Assembly: GCF_030433435.1 (NCBI RefSeq)
Contig: NZ_JANRHH010000054.1
Location: forward strand, 1-56,517
Source of the DNA: Polycladomyces subterraneus
GTDB taxonomy: Bacteria > Bacillota > Bacilli > Thermoactinomycetales > JIR-001
Direction: 5' to 3'
DNA length: 56,517 nucleotides
Part shown: positions 31,985 through 40,953 of the stretch, in pieces
How the letters are laid out: every line of letters starts with the position of its first letter
How positions within the stretch are numbered: the stretch's first letter is position 1
Program-made: the position numbers and the translations under genes
The notes under the pieces: model-generated
Seen by the model: only the letters and a program-made list of their open reading frames with translations
The model's database searches: none
What the model was told of the DNA's origin: nothing

Positions 31985-32797
31985 GTGTCTATCCTGTTCG
32001 ATTTGCCGTGGGGAACGTTTGACTTGCATACGCATACAACAGCCTCTGATGGGGAGTATCCGCCAGCCCAACTCGTAGTGAAAGCGAAACAGGCTAGTTT
32101 GTCTACTATCGCCATCACCGATCATGATACATTGGCGGGAATCGAAGAAGCACAGCAATCGGGAGAACACGAGGGTATCCGGGTCATTCCGGGGGTGGAG
32201 ATCACTACCCGTTTCTTGGGAAGCAGCGTGGATGTGCTGGGTTATGCGTTTGACCACCCTTCCCGGCTTCATCAGAAACTGACGGCATACAGGGAAGGCC
32301 GCCGAATACGGGCGGAACGCATCCTGGAAAAACTGGACCAACTGGGGATGAAGCTTTCGATGGAAGAGGTGTTGGTTTACAGCGCCGACGGGGTGATCGC
32401 CCGCCCGCACATTGCCAAAGCGCTTGTACAAAAAGGATATGCACCAGATGTACAAACCGTTTTTGATCTGTATCTGGCGGACGGTCAACCAGCCCATATT
32501 GAAAAACAGTCCTTATCAACAGAAGCAGGCATTCATCTCATACACCAAGAGGGCGGAAAAGCTGTGTTGGCTCACCCCGGATTGATCCGGGACGACCGAT
32601 GTCTCGCCGATCTGTTGAAAATGAATTGGGACGGTATCGAAGTGTGGCATCCTGCCCACACATCCGATCAAGCCCGCTTATTTTACCATTTGGCGCAGGA
32701 AAGAGGGCTTGCTGTCACCGGAGGCTCCGACTTTCACAATGATGAGCGTCGGCTGGGGTGTTTCGGTAAAGATATGATCAGTCCGGATGCCAAATAA
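31985..32797 (+). CDS. PHP-domain phosphoesterase (TrpH/RnaAM type)
   Basis: 270-residue PHP metallophosphoesterase. The metal-binding motifs are visible in order: FDLHTHTTASDGEY (H-x-H, D), IAITDHDTLAGI, VIPGVEIT, KAVLAHPGLI, and the terminal GGSDFHNDERRLG. Relatives hydrolyse 3',5'-nucleoside bisphosphates such as pAp or trim 5' ends of RNA. The start is GTG with GGGGGAGG upstream. Confidence 0.9.
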   Translation: MSILFDLPWGTFDLHTHTTASDGEYPPAQLVVKAKQASLSTIAITDHDTLAGIEEAQQSGEHEGIRVIPGVEITTRFLGSSVDVLGYAFDHPSRLHQKLTAYREGRRIRAERILEKLDQLGMKLSMEEVLVYSADGVIARPHIAKALVQKGYAPDVQTVFDLYLADGQPAHIEKQSLSTEAGIHLIHQEGGKAVLAHPGLIRDDRCLADLLKMNWDGIEVWHPAHTSDQARLFYHLAQERGLAVTGGSDFHNDERRLGCFGKDMISPDAK

Positions 32798-33414
32798 TGA
32801 TGTTCATGCCTATTCGACCGTTGCGCCGAATGTATCGCACCGGTGGCATCCACATATCACTCCTTTCACACGATTCCAGATAACCCAAAAACTTGCATCT
32901 GTTTGTCTTTACCGAAGTATGTGAAACTCGCAAAAATGGTGTGGGTGATAAAGAAAAATAGACGAAAACAATGAACCGGGCCACTAGCGGCCCTTATTCG
33001 TCAGAATACGTTTATCCGTTCCCGTACTTCCATCTTTCTCGGCTCAAAACACATCGTCCGCAATGATGAACAGACTTTCAATCGCAATTTCCATTGGTAT
33101 TTTCCATAGCGTATGTTCAACCCATTTGGGGGATATCCGCACTTTCCGCTGTCCATTGGTTGATTTTCACCAATCATCCACACCGTCTCGTCCGACGGAC
33201 GCCGTCTTTCAACCCATCATTTCTATCTAACGCATAAACGGGGACTCGACGAACGGGTGCCCCGCTTGATTTCCACCAAATGTTCATACCGTTGTTCCAC
33301 CATCCGGTCCCAAATCTACAATACGTGCCATCTTTATTGCCTGTTTCCTCAAGGTTTTCCTGAGAATGAGGATGATATCCGAGGAGCAGTGATTTTGGCT
33401 GAATCAAGGGCAAG
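32798..33414. other. Gene-poor region with a possible weak terminator
   Basis: No convincing gene. A hairpin GGGCC-6 nt-GGCCC (32978-32993) followed by TTATTCG may end the PHP transcript. Between 33174 and 33400 on the minus strand there are only very short ORFs (15-26 codons) with weak ribosome sites, possibly decayed sequence downstream of the protease. Confidence 0.4.
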
Positions 33415-34491
33415 TCAACGGATTTGCAACAAACCTGCTCCCGTCAGGCGAGGAGAGCCTGTTTGTCTGGCACGTCTGAACAATATTTGTTTCAGTACCG
33501 TAAGGGGCAAACCCGGGTTCAACTGTTTGAATACCGCCGCCGCCCCCGCCACATGCGGTGCCGCCTGTGATGTCCCGCTCAAAACAGCATAACGGCCGCC
33601 CTTGAAAGTGCTTAAAATCCGCACACCGGGAGCGGCGATATCCACTTCTGGCCCCGTCGCGGAAAATGGCGCACGATGATTGTTTTTGGCCAATGCGGCT
33701 ACGGCGACGGCACCGGGGATCTTTGCAGGAACTTCTACATTGTTGCCTTTGCCGTTGGCCTGCCCGTTATTGCCCGCTGCAGCAACCACGAGAATCCCCC
33801 GATTGACCGCGGCATTGATCGCGGCGACCAGATTTCCGGGAACGGACGTCCCCCCACCGATACTGATGTTTACGATGTGCATACCGTGGTCGATCGCCCA
33901 TTCGATCCCTTTTATCAATGTGGACAACGTACCCACGCCGCGACTGTTCAACACCTTGATGGCGTACAATTGCGCTGCAGGTGCCACACCCACCACACCG
34001 ATCCGATTGTTAATCGCGGCAATGATCCCGGCCACGTGCGTCCCGTGTCCATTATCATCCTGAGGGGAGGCACTTGGTTTGATCAGGTTGACCCCACCCT
34101 TGATATTGCCTCTGAGATCGGGATGGGTCAAATCGATCCCGGTGTCAATCACGCCTACACGTACGCCCTTACCGGCGTTTGACACGGGTTTGGCGTTCCA
34201 AACACGCTGGATGTTCCAGGGCAACACCTGTCGACGCGATTTTTCCTGAAAACTCCGAACTCGATAAATCTGTTCCAACTGCGGTGAAGGCAACCCCACC
34301 AAACGGTCCTGTTCGGCCAAAATGAGATCGTGGTCGCGCAATAGCGCTTTCAGCGCTTTGGCCGAAGGTACGACGGCGGACACCGATCGACTGTAGCGGC
34401 TGACATGGTAGACCTTCCCTCCCCACTGCCGGATCTTCTCCGGTTTGGGAGAGGTGCGAAACAGAAACGTATACCGTCGATCTTCCATCAT
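33415..34491 (-). CDS. Subtilisin-family serine protease (S8) without obvious signal peptide
   Basis: 358 residues. Residues 1-95 form an I9-like prodomain (RYTFLFRTSPKPEKIRQWGG ... YSRSVSAVVPSAKALKALLR). The catalytic domain carries the triad: Asp in GVIDTGIDLTHPDLRG, His in NGHGTHVAGIIAA, Ser in LSGTSQAAPHVAGAAA, with the oxyanion Asn in VVAAAGNNGQ. There is no N-terminal hydrophobic signal, so it may act inside the cell or in the spore, or be released by lysis. The ATG follows GAGGTGATGAAAC. Confidence 0.92.
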   Translation of the reverse strand: MMEDRRYTFLFRTSPKPEKIRQWGGKVYHVSRYSRSVSAVVPSAKALKALLRDHDLILAEQDRLVGLPSPQLEQIYRVRSFQEKSRRQVLPWNIQRVWNAKPVSNAGKGVRVGVIDTGIDLTHPDLRGNIKGGVNLIKPSASPQDDNGHGTHVAGIIAAINNRIGVVGVAPAAQLYAIKVLNSRGVGTLSTLIKGIEWAIDHGMHIVNISIGGGTSVPGNLVAAINAAVNRGILVVAAAGNNGQANGKGNNVEVPAKIPGAVAVAALAKNNHRAPFSATGPEVDIAAPGVRILSTFKGGRYAVLSGTSQAAPHVAGAAAVFKQLNPGLPLTVLKQILFRRARQTGSPRLTGAGLLQIR

Positions 34492-34597
34492 GTTTCATCA
34501 CCTCATACCACAATGTATGAGACAACTAGAATGGAAGATTGGACGAGACGCTTGAGCCATCGGTTGATTTTTAGCAGGGATCTACAGTTGGTGAATG

Positions 34598-34635
34598 AAA
34601 AAAAGGCCGGTCTCCCGATCGGGAGAATCCGGCCT
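34598..34635 (-). terminator. Terminator of aroF
   Basis: Minus strand AGGCCGG...TCCCGATCGGGA...CCGGCCT followed by TTTTTTTC. The hairpin has an internal mismatch between the two stem sections, and a 7-nt T-run. Confidence 0.88.
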
Positions 34636-34697
34636 ATGAGACCCTGATCATCAGACACACCCTGGACACGCACCAGAGCGGATCAAGGAGGCATTCG

Positions 34698-35711
34698 TTA
34701 ACCCACCGTCTCCAACTGTGTCGTCAATGCCTTCACCTGGCGCATCAGCTCATCAAACTTTTCGAACGTGAGCTGCTGCGGTCCGTCGGACAACGCCTTT
34801 TCCGGCTGGGGATGCACTTCGATCATCAAGCCATCCGCGCCGACTGCGATCGCCGCTTTGGCCAATGGTGTCACATAGCGCCATTTTCCGGCAGCATGGC
34901 TGGGATCAACGATGATCGGCAAATGGCTCAAGTGTTTGACGACCGGAACGGCACTGATATCCAGCGTGTTCCGCGTGTACTGCTCAAACGTGCGAATCCC
35001 GCGTTCACACAGGATCACATGGGGATTGCCTTCGTTTAAAATATACTCTGCCGCCATCAGCCACTCTTCGATGGTGGCGGAAAGACCTCTTTTCAACATC
35101 ACCGGTTTGTTGATCCGCCCCACTTTTTTAAGCAGATGGAAGTTTTGCATGTTGCGGGCACCCAATTGCAGGATGTCAACGTACTCAGCCACCAGCTCCA
35201 GGTTTTCTGGATCCATCACTTCGGAGATGATCGGCATGCCGGTTTTTTCGCGCGCCTCGGCCAACAATTTCAGACCTTCCTCACCCAATCCCTGGAACGA
35301 GTAGGGGGAAGAACGCGGTTTGAACGCCCCGCCGCGCAGGATCTGCGCACCCGCTTTTTTCACTGCTTCCGCTGTGGTCATCAACTGCTCCCGGCTTTCC
35401 ACGGAGCACGGTCCGGCAATCACTACCGGTTCCTCGCCGCCGATGACAACGTTGCCCACTTGGATTCGGCTCGGCTCCGGGTGAAAATGGCGACTGGCCA
35501 ACTTGAACGGTTCGCTGACATGCACCACTTTTTCCACGCCGGGAAACCGTTCCACCGGCAGTTCTGCGAGTTTCCGCTTATCACCGATCAGACCGAGAAT
35601 TGTTTTGTCCACACCTTTGGAATAATGAACCTGAACCCCATTTTCCTCCAACTGACGGACAATGTTCGCCACCTGCTCATCCGTTAAGTTTGGTTCCAAC
35701 ACCAAGATCAT
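34698..35711 (-). CDS. aroF: 3-deoxy-7-phosphoheptulonate synthase (DAHP synthase), AroF/AroA type
   Basis: 337 residues. It catalyses PEP + erythrose-4-phosphate to DAHP, the first shikimate step. The N-terminal 70 residues form a ferredoxin-like regulatory domain ([20 protein letters not shown]). The TIM-barrel catalytic domain includes [57 protein letters not shown] and [11 protein letters not shown]. The ATG at 35711 has AAGGAGG upstream. Expression is controlled by the T-box leader immediately upstream, so it responds to an uncharged tRNA. Confidence 0.96.
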   Translation of the reverse strand: MILVLEPNLTDEQVANIVRQLEENGVQVHYSKGVDKTILGLIGDKRKLAELPVERFPGVEKVVHVSEPFKLASRHFHPEPSRIQVGNVVIGGEEPVVIAGPCSVESREQLMTTAEAVKKAGAQILRGGAFKPRSSPYSFQGLGEEGLKLLAEAREKTGMPIISEVMDPENLELVAEYVDILQLGARNMQNFHLLKKVGRINKPVMLKRGLSATIEEWLMAAEYILNEGNPHVILCERGIRTFEQYTRNTLDISAVPVVKHLSHLPIIVDPSHAAGKWRYVTPLAKAAIAVGADGLMIEVHPQPEKALSDGPQQLTFEKFDELMRQVKALTTQLETVG

Positions 35712-35748
35712 GACGTGCCGCCTCCTTGAATCGAATATCCATAATAAC

Positions 35749-36041
35749 AAAGCTCCTCATCCGTAAGGGACGAGGAGCTCGCGGTACCACCCTTATTGAA
35801 TCCCGAAAGATTCCACTCAGTTGCACGGACCGATCGTCCGCACGATTCCCGATATCGGGGGAATCCGGTTTGACCTACTCCGTGGGGCCACTGATCACCC
35901 TCAACGTTTCAGCCAACTGCTCCGAGGGGTAATTCGGTCAATGGGCCGATACCGGTTCGCAGCCACCACCGGCTCTCTGCAATCGGGTCTCCACTGCCTA
36001 CTTCGCCTCTTCAACGCTTTTAGGTATGAAAGTGAAATTTG
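35749..36041 (-). promoter_or_regulatory. T-box riboswitch leader of aroF
   Basis: The minus strand carries the T-box AAGGGTGGTACCGCG (35780-35794). A competing terminator follows, AGCTCCTCGTCC/GGATGAGGAGCT (35751-35779), and then a T-rich run. Stem I elements are present: AAGTAGG, AGAGAGCCGGTGG and CTGCGAACCGG. The specifier-side loop reads CCGAATTACCCC. Depending on register this is TAC (Tyr, which suits an aromatic-pathway gene) or TTA (Leu). Binding of uncharged tRNA would favour antitermination and aroF expression. Confidence 0.93.
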
Positions 36042-36047
36042 ATTTAT

Positions 36048-36076
36048 AACTTATCACGTTCCGGCACATCTGTCAA
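36048..36076 (-). promoter_or_regulatory. Promoter of the aroF T-box transcript
   Basis: Minus strand TTGACA (36071-36076), 17-nt spacer, TAAGTT (36048-36053). The start near 36041 is just ahead of the T-box stem I. Confidence 0.7.
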
Positions 36077-36125
36077 CAGGGCGAATGAGGAGAATGGAAC
36101 TTGACCAAAAAAGGGGATGGGGCGA

Positions 36126-36890
36126 TTGAATGAAGTGGTGCTTTCTTTTGATCTGGATCACACACTGATGATCAATCCGTTTCGACGCTGGGTGTTCCCG
36201 GAGATCAACCGTTGGTTGCAATCACATTTTCCAGAGGAAAACCCCGTGAACCGCCTCATCCGAGAACACCGGCGACGGCTCTCGGATGGCGCCTACCTGG
36301 AGGCCTACGACTGGGATGACATCCTTTGCACGGTCGCCTTGGAACACGCTATCCCCTTTACCGTACGTGAATTGGTGGAAAAACACGCATGTGTGGGGAA
36401 AGTATGGTTGTTTGCGGATGTGTTACCGGCAATGGATCGATTGACCCAAGCAGGCGCCCATATGGTAGCGGCTACCAACGGATTCACTCGATACCAACGG
36501 CCTGTAACGGACTGTCTGGGCTTGACCCCGTATTTCAGCGGGTTCTACACACCGGAGGAGATGCGGTGCGCCAAACCGCAAGCGTCGTTCTTCCAGTTCG
36601 GAAAAGGTAGACGGGTGATTCATGTAGGAGACCGGTTGGATCAAGATGTGTTGGGAGCGAACAGGGCTCACCAGATATCCGTGTGGATTTACCGTGAATT
36701 GCATTCGGATTTGCAAAACATCCCCTTCACGGAGCGGACCCGTCATCCATCGTTTTCCACCTGTCTGACGGCCCGCCTCTATCGGGAAGGCGTACCGACG
36801 GAGCTTCACGAAACATGTCGTCCCCAATATGTCATCAGTACCTTAGACGAATTGCTTGAAATATGGAAGCAGGAAGGGATGAATAACTAG
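36126..36890 (+). CDS. HAD-family hydrolase
   Basis: 254 residues. Motif I is canonical (LSFDLDHTLMI; nucleophile and acid/base Asp), motif II is MVAATNGFTRY, the lysine of motif III is in MRCAKPQASFFQ, and motif IV is VIHVGDRLDQDVLGANRA. The large helical cap after motif I (about residues 20-100) suggests subfamily C1, acting on a small phosphorylated metabolite that cannot be specified. A TTG at 36126 has GGGG nine nt upstream; the ATG at 36117 touches that tract and is less likely. Divergent from the aroF leader. Confidence 0.82.
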   Translation: MNEVVLSFDLDHTLMINPFRRWVFPEINRWLQSHFPEENPVNRLIREHRRRLSDGAYLEAYDWDDILCTVALEHAIPFTVRELVEKHACVGKVWLFADVLPAMDRLTQAGAHMVAATNGFTRYQRPVTDCLGLTPYFSGFYTPEEMRCAKPQASFFQFGKGRRVIHVGDRLDQDVLGANRAHQISVWIYRELHSDLQNIPFTERTRHPSFSTCLTARLYREGVPTELHETCRPQYVISTLDELLEIWKQEGMNN

Positions 36891-36893
36891 AAT

Positions 36894-37090
36894 CCTGTCT
36901 GGGGAATACTGTCCAATTACTTTCCCGGTTCACTCCACCTGCACACTGCGAGGAAGCAGGTCATGGCCGCTCCGACACGGAGTGCAGGTCGCAGGCAAAG
37001 TACGCTTTGCTGAGAGGAAGTGGCCCGCGATTCCATTCCTGCGCTTTCCGGGTCTTCGCTCACCTGGGAAAGCATTTGCTCCCTCATGGA
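36894..37090 (+). repeat. Dispersed structured repeat, copy 4
   Basis: This begins CTGTCTGGGGAATACTGTCC four nt after the HAD gene's stop. It contains TCATGGCCGCTCCGACACGG, then GTCGCAGGCAAAGTACGCTTT, GTGGCCCGCGATTCCATTCC and GCTTTCCGGGTCTTCGCT, and ends GGGAAAGCATTTGCTCCC. The start-proximal TTACTTTCCCGG can pair with CCTGGGAAAGC. The gap 36891-37229 holds nothing else recognisable. Confidence 0.85.
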
Positions 37091-37229
37091 TAAAGAGAAG
37101 GGGAAGAGGATTTCCCGGACCGCCACTCTCAAAGTCGTGTCTGACAAAAAATGAATTGAAGGGAACCCTTTATATGGGAAGTGACTTCACCACATGGGAC
37201 AAGTTGGGTAAAGGGTTCCCGAAGAAACT

Positions 37230-37907
37230 CTAGGAGATGACTGTTGGCGATTGATCCGCTACTCCTTCATCCCCCAAAACCAACCCTGTATCGCTTCCGG
37301 CCCTTTCCGGGTCCGCTGTTTGAATGAAAAGACGGGCCAATTGGTCGTGCCCCTTTTGGTTAGGATGGACTTCATCGGCAAAATAGTCATGGCGGTGGAG
37401 GAACGTGTCAAACGGGTCAACCCAATAAACCCTGTGTTTCCGGCACAATCGCTGGTATGCCTGGTTCATCGAGGTGATCAACCGGGTAGCGAGCCACAAC
37501 CCCTGCTCATAAGCGGGTAGGGGCAAATAAAACCCCAACAGATGGATTGTCGCCTCCGGATTGTATTGCCTGAGCATACCCAGGATGCGATCCACTTGCA
37601 TTTGTACTCGCCGCATGGTACGGGTCAAACTGATGATGGAAACACCGTCCGTTTCATACGTTCGGATAAAATCGCAACCGCCCGTGGTTACGGTGATGTG
37701 GGACATACGCGCTACCAACCGACCGATCCCCGGATTTCCCAACATCGATAACAGTTCCTCCGACGTCATACCGGAAACACCCCAGTTTCGCACCCGGCAA
37801 TCATCCGTTCGACGCAGGTGGTCGAAAAACTGCTCAACAAATGGAATGTGAGCCCCAATTCCTTCCGTTAACGAATCGCCCAAAGCCAAATAGGCGATCT
37901 GACTCAT
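37230..37907 (-). CDS. SGNH/GDSL-family hydrolase coupled to spoVAD
   Basis: 225 residues of an esterase/lipase-type SGNH hydrolase. Block I is YLALGDSLTEGIG (nucleophilic Ser), block II WGVSGMTSEELL (Gly), block III VTTGGCDFI (G-x-x-D in place of the usual G-x-N-D), and block V DEVHPNQKGHDQL (Asp-His). There is no signal peptide. The ATG at 37907 overlaps the spoVAD stop (ATGA), so the gene belongs to the spoVA operon and is expected in the forespore. A role in spore germination or spore lipid metabolism is an inference from this coupling. Confidence 0.85.
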   Translation of the reverse strand: MSQIAYLALGDSLTEGIGAHIPFVEQFFDHLRRTDDCRVRNWGVSGMTSEELLSMLGNPGIGRLVARMSHITVTTGGCDFIRTYETDGVSIISLTRTMRRVQMQVDRILGMLRQYNPEATIHLLGFYLPLPAYEQGLWLATRLITSMNQAYQRLCRKHRVYWVDPFDTFLHRHDYFADEVHPNQKGHDQLARLFIQTADPERAGSDTGLVLGDEGVADQSPTVIS

Positions 37908-38953
37908 GACAATCCGCCGCTCCCTTCCGCCGCTTGAGACATTTCTAAAGCCACTGCGTGAGCAATACAGGGGATGGATTCGCCTTGTTGATAGGATATC
38001 GGGCTCAACAAAGCACCCGTTGCTATCACCAGTACCCGTCGCCATGTACCCTGACGCATCTGCTTCAAAATGTGTCCGTAGGTTACCACCGCACTGCTCG
38101 CACATCCACTGCCGCCAGCGAAGACTTCATGACCCGGACTGTAAATCATCAACCCACAATCCTGGAACCGCTCACCGAGGTCATACCCCGCCTGCTTGAG
38201 CAGATCAGCGGCGATGGGGTGGCCCACTTTGGCCAAATCGCCAGTGACGATCAAATCGTAGTCTTCCGGACTGCGACCCGTATCTTGAAAATGAGTCTGG
38301 ATCGTGTCAACAGCGGCAGGAGCCATCGCCGTTCCCAAATCAAAGGGATTTTTCACCCCCCGATCGACCACTTTCCCGATGGTAGCATAACGGATGAAAG
38401 GACCGTCTCCGCCCCGTCCGACCACTGCTGCTCCGGCTCCGGTCACCGTCCATTGTGCCGTGTCCATTTTTTGTCCGCCATATTCCGTCGGATAACGGTA
38501 TTGTTTTTCCGCGGTACAGTTGTGACTGCTGACACCGGCCACGGCATAGGGTGTATACCCTCCATCCACCAACGCCGCCGCCAACGACAAAGACAGCATG
38601 GAAGTAGAACAGGCACCGTACACGCCCATAAACGGCATCTGGTGTGTTTTGGCCGAAAAAGACGAGGTAATATTTTGGTTCAACAGGTCACCCGCCAGAT
38701 AGGCCGGAATGTCCGATGTCTGCAACCCCGCTTTTTCCACGGCTGTAGCGACCGCATCCTCCAGCATCTTCCGCTCTGCTTTTTCCCATGTGTCCTGCCC
38801 GGCATACATATCCGTGTAAATGATGTCGTAGTCATCTTTCAGCAATCCTTCGCCTTCTTTGGGCCCTACCACCGTTGCGCTGGACAAGATCTGAACACCT
38901 GATGGATAAACCCATGTACTTCTTCCCAGTGCTTTCGTTCCGTTGATCGCCAT
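37904..38953 (-). CDS. spoVAD: Stage V sporulation protein AD
   Basis: 349 residues of the thiolase-fold SpoVAD, which binds dipicolinic acid and is required for its uptake into the spore. Visible family segments: GRSTWVYPSGVQILSSATVV, PAYLAGDLLNQNITSSFSA, GVYGACSTSMLSLSLAAALV, GVSSHNCTAEKQYRYPTEYG and GGSGCASSAVVTYGHIL. It starts 15 nt after spoVAC. Forespore (sigma-G) expression is expected. Confidence 0.97.
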   Translation of the reverse strand: MAINGTKALGRSTWVYPSGVQILSSATVVGPKEGEGLLKDDYDIIYTDMYAGQDTWEKAERKMLEDAVATAVEKAGLQTSDIPAYLAGDLLNQNITSSFSAKTHQMPFMGVYGACSTSMLSLSLAAALVDGGYTPYAVAGVSSHNCTAEKQYRYPTEYGGQKMDTAQWTVTGAGAAVVGRGGDGPFIRYATIGKVVDRGVKNPFDLGTAMAPAAVDTIQTHFQDTGRSPEDYDLIVTGDLAKVGHPIAADLLKQAGYDLGERFQDCGLMIYSPGHEVFAGGSGCASSAVVTYGHILKQMRQGTWRRVLVIATGALLSPISYQQGESIPCIAHAVALEMSQAAEGSGGLS

Positions 38954-38968
38954 CGTCCACCCCTCCTT

Positions 38969-39463
38969 TCACGAAAAGAACAACGTACGAATAATCCCGA
39001 TGAAAAAGGCGGCCACAACGCCGAACACAATGACTGCTCCGGCCAGTTTAAACATATTGCCGCCGATACCGAGCACCCATCCTTCCGAGCGGTGTTCCAA
39101 TGCCGCAGATACAATGGAGTTGGCAAAACCGGTCACAGGCACCGCCGTTCCCGCTCCGGCCCACTGCCCAATCTTATCGAACACGCCCAATCCGGTGAGC
39201 ACGGCAGCGATAAAGATCAGGGTGGCCACGGTCGGGTCCCCCGCCTTGTCCGGTTGAAAATGAAATACGTGAATGTACATGTTTTGCAGTAACTGACCGA
39301 TCACGCAAATCAAGCCGCCGGCCACAAACGCCTTCAAACAGTTTCGAAGCACTTTGGGCCGGGGTTGATGTTGTTTCGCCACTTGCTGGTATTGTGCATT
39401 TTGCGCTTGCTCCTCAGCCTGTTTCATGGCTAGCTGTTCCGCTTGTTGTTCTTTGTTACTCAT
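38969..39463 (-). CDS. spoVAC: Stage V sporulation protein AC
   Basis: 164-residue inner-membrane protein of the SpoVA channel. It has a charged cytoplasmic N-terminus rich in Gln/Ala/Glu, then helices in CLKAFVAGGLICVIGQLLQ, VATLIFIAAVLTGLGVFDKIGQ, PVTGFANSIVSAALEHRSEG and AGAVIVFGVVAAFFIGIIRTLF. SpoVAC acts as the mechanosensitive part that helps release dipicolinate during germination. It is the first gene of the three-gene unit spoVAC-spoVAD-SGNH hydrolase. No spoVAE is adjacent. Confidence 0.96.
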   Translation of the reverse strand: MSNKEQQAEQLAMKQAEEQAQNAQYQQVAKQHQPRPKVLRNCLKAFVAGGLICVIGQLLQNMYIHVFHFQPDKAGDPTVATLIFIAAVLTGLGVFDKIGQWAGAGTAVPVTGFANSIVSAALEHRSEGWVLGIGGNMFKLAGAVIVFGVVAAFFIGIIRTLFFS

Positions 39464-39590
39464 ATTTGCATCGCACTCCCTCGATCAACAATCGCTTTCA
39501 TATCGTGCGATGAAACCGAGGATTTTATGCGATGACATCCAGTAAAGGCGTTTGAAGGTGATCAGGCACACCCACAAAGTCGAACAGACG

Positions 39591-39643
39591 AAAAAGGGCA
39601 CGTTTTCCGTCCGGCAATTTTGTGCCGGTCGGATAAACGTGCC
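39591..39643 (-). terminator. Terminator downstream of the cupin gene
   Basis: Minus strand: GGCACGTTTATCCGACCGGCA pairs with TGCCGGACGGAAAACGTGCC around a 6-nt loop, then CTTTTTCG. It is a long, strong hairpin (about 19 pairs with mismatches). Confidence 0.8.
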
Positions 39644-39686
39644 TCCTGCTTGGCCATCATGAAGCAATATATATGTGGAACGACTG

Positions 39687-40031
39687 TCAGTGAGCCGTCA
39701 CTTTGGCTGTTGGATTGTTGACTTCCAAGCCCCGTGCGGAGGTGATCAGCAAGGTACAACCGTCTTCCGTCATGGCAGTTTCGCTCACACCAGGAGGAGC
39801 ATAGTAATAGTCCCCTTGTTCCAAACGCACTTTTCCTACTTGCACGCTTCCTTCGATGACATATACTTCTTCTCCACCGACGTGCTCATGCATCGGAAAA
39901 CGGCCGCCGGACTCCATCTTCAGCAAAATGCTGTATTCCTCACCGCTTTTTCGCAGATAGCTCAGCTGCACTCCTTTTCCCATCGGAATCCAGTCACTGC
40001 CACCCTTGCGAATTACATAGGGCCCCTCCAT
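39687..40031 (-). CDS. Cupin-domain protein (ChrR-like)
   Basis: 114-residue single cupin with metal-site motifs GGRFPMHEHVGGEEVYVIEG (H-x-H...E) and GDYYYAPPGVSETAMTEDG. This resembles the C-terminal cupin of ChrR-type anti-sigma factors, but no sigma factor is nearby and the N-terminal zinc domain is missing. The start at 40031 (AAGGGGG upstream) is supported by the promoter at 40064-40093; upstream in-frame ATGs would lie at or before the transcription start. Confidence 0.82.
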   Translation of the reverse strand: MEGPYVIRKGGSDWIPMGKGVQLSYLRKSGEEYSILLKMESGGRFPMHEHVGGEEVYVIEGSVQVGKVRLEQGDYYYAPPGVSETAMTEDGCTLLITSARGLEVNNPTAKVTAH

Positions 40032-40063
40032 TGATTTTGCAACCCCCTTCGCCATTTGGGTAC

Positions 40064-40093
40064 ATTGTACTGCAAATTCGGGATATGATTCAA
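40064..40093 (-). promoter_or_regulatory. Promoter of the cupin gene
   Basis: Minus strand TTGAAT (40088-40093), 18-nt spacer, TACAAT (40064-40069). It places the start about 25 nt before the chosen ATG. Confidence 0.55.
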
Positions 40094-40154
40094 CTGACGG
40101 AAGCAAACTTTTTACAAGAAAAAGTGGGAAGACTTTCCCCTATTCTCATCTTTA

Positions 40155-40349
40155 TCATCGCGCGCGCCGACGAAACAGATCCATTCCGCCCAGTATGATC
40201 TGAGCCAAACCAAATCCAAACACACCCCAACCGTACGGACGGGTGGAACGAGTTGTACGGAACCAGTTTTTCCGTTTGCGGTTGATCAGCGAAACGCCCA
40301 ATGTGGAAACCAATGTACCCAGCATAACGGGAATCAGGCCTTTTCTCAT
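40155..40349 (-). CDS. Small membrane protein (64 aa)
   Basis: The ATG at 40349 follows AAGGGAGG. The product has two hydrophobic segments (LIPVMLGTLVSTLGVSLI and WGVFGFGLAQIILGGMDLF) joined by a basic loop RKRKNWFRTT and a basic end FRRRAR. No family is recognised. It is probably co-transcribed with the gene just upstream (20-nt gap). Confidence 0.7.
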   Translation of the reverse strand: MRKGLIPVMLGTLVSTLGVSLINRKRKNWFRTTRSTRPYGWGVFGFGLAQIILGGMDLFRRRAR

Positions 40350-40369
40350 GATACATCCTCCCTTCATGT

Positions 40370-40771
40370 TTAATGTGACCGAGTCTGGGGTGTTTGTTGT
40401 CTGGTATTTTTGCCCTCCCGCCAATACGAGCGAAGCCACTCTTCACATTCACTGCGAAGCCATTCGTTGTCAAACCAGTGTCGATAGAAAAAACCGCGGA
40501 ACCGCGCCTGCACTTCCCGTGCATCCGACCATTGGCGCACCTCCACGATGTGTCCCCCGCACCGGCGCAGTTGCCGGCGGCATTGCACCCGCTCCCGCTC
40601 TACGCGCTGAATGATCTCCGCCATCGTCTCCTTCCACACTCTTCCAAGTTTTAAAGGGAGGCGCTCCATCCCCCGTTGATCGATTTCCAGTGCGCGGGCC
40701 AGCACGTCCAATACCACCAGCCGCTTGATAAGATCGGCGAATCGGTTATATTCCTCCGGCGGAATCATCAT
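40370..40771 (-). CDS. Hypothetical protein rich in Arg/Trp/Glu
   Basis: 133 residues, helical and strongly charged (PEEYNRFADLIKRLVVLDVL, KETMAEIIQRVERERVQCRR and RHWFDNEWLRSECEEWLRSY). It has four Cys but no metal motif. No family is recognised. The start at 40771 has AGGTGATG upstream; a nearby in-frame start (40780) is possible. It is followed closely by a small membrane protein gene. Confidence 0.7.
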   Translation of the reverse strand: MMIPPEEYNRFADLIKRLVVLDVLARALEIDQRGMERLPLKLGRVWKETMAEIIQRVERERVQCRRQLRRCGGHIVEVRQWSDAREVQARFRGFFYRHWFDNEWLRSECEEWLRSYWREGKNTRQQTPQTRSH

Positions 40772-40877
40772 GGACATCACCTACCTGGCCATCACACCTG
40801 CATCATTTTCCGTTTTTTATTATATGCGAACATATGTTTCGATAACGACGGAAATTGTATCCAAAAACAAGCAAACG

Positions 40878-40917
40878 CCGCCTTCAGCCCCGCGGTCAAT
40901 GCGGGCATGAAAGGCGA
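40878..40917 (-). terminator. Hairpin downstream of the CBS-domain gene
   Basis: GCCTTTCA.GCCCGC and GCGGGG.TGAAGGC pair (minus strand), followed by GGCGTTTGCTTGTTTTTGG. The stem is strong but the T-run is broken. It may be a terminator. Confidence 0.55.
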
Positions 40918-40953
40918 CGTAGGTTTTTCCCGGCTCCAATAGGTAATGCAACG

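Noticed and set aside
33174-33413. 79-codon minus-strand ORF downstream of the S8 protease
   Set aside because: No ribosome site, Trp/Arg-rich random-looking product, and competing short ORFs in other frames.
35780-35800. Possibility that the aroF leader hairpin is only a simple attenuator with leader peptide
   Set aside because: The canonical T-box sequence and stem I motifs are present and no Trp/Phe/Tyr-rich leader ORF was found.
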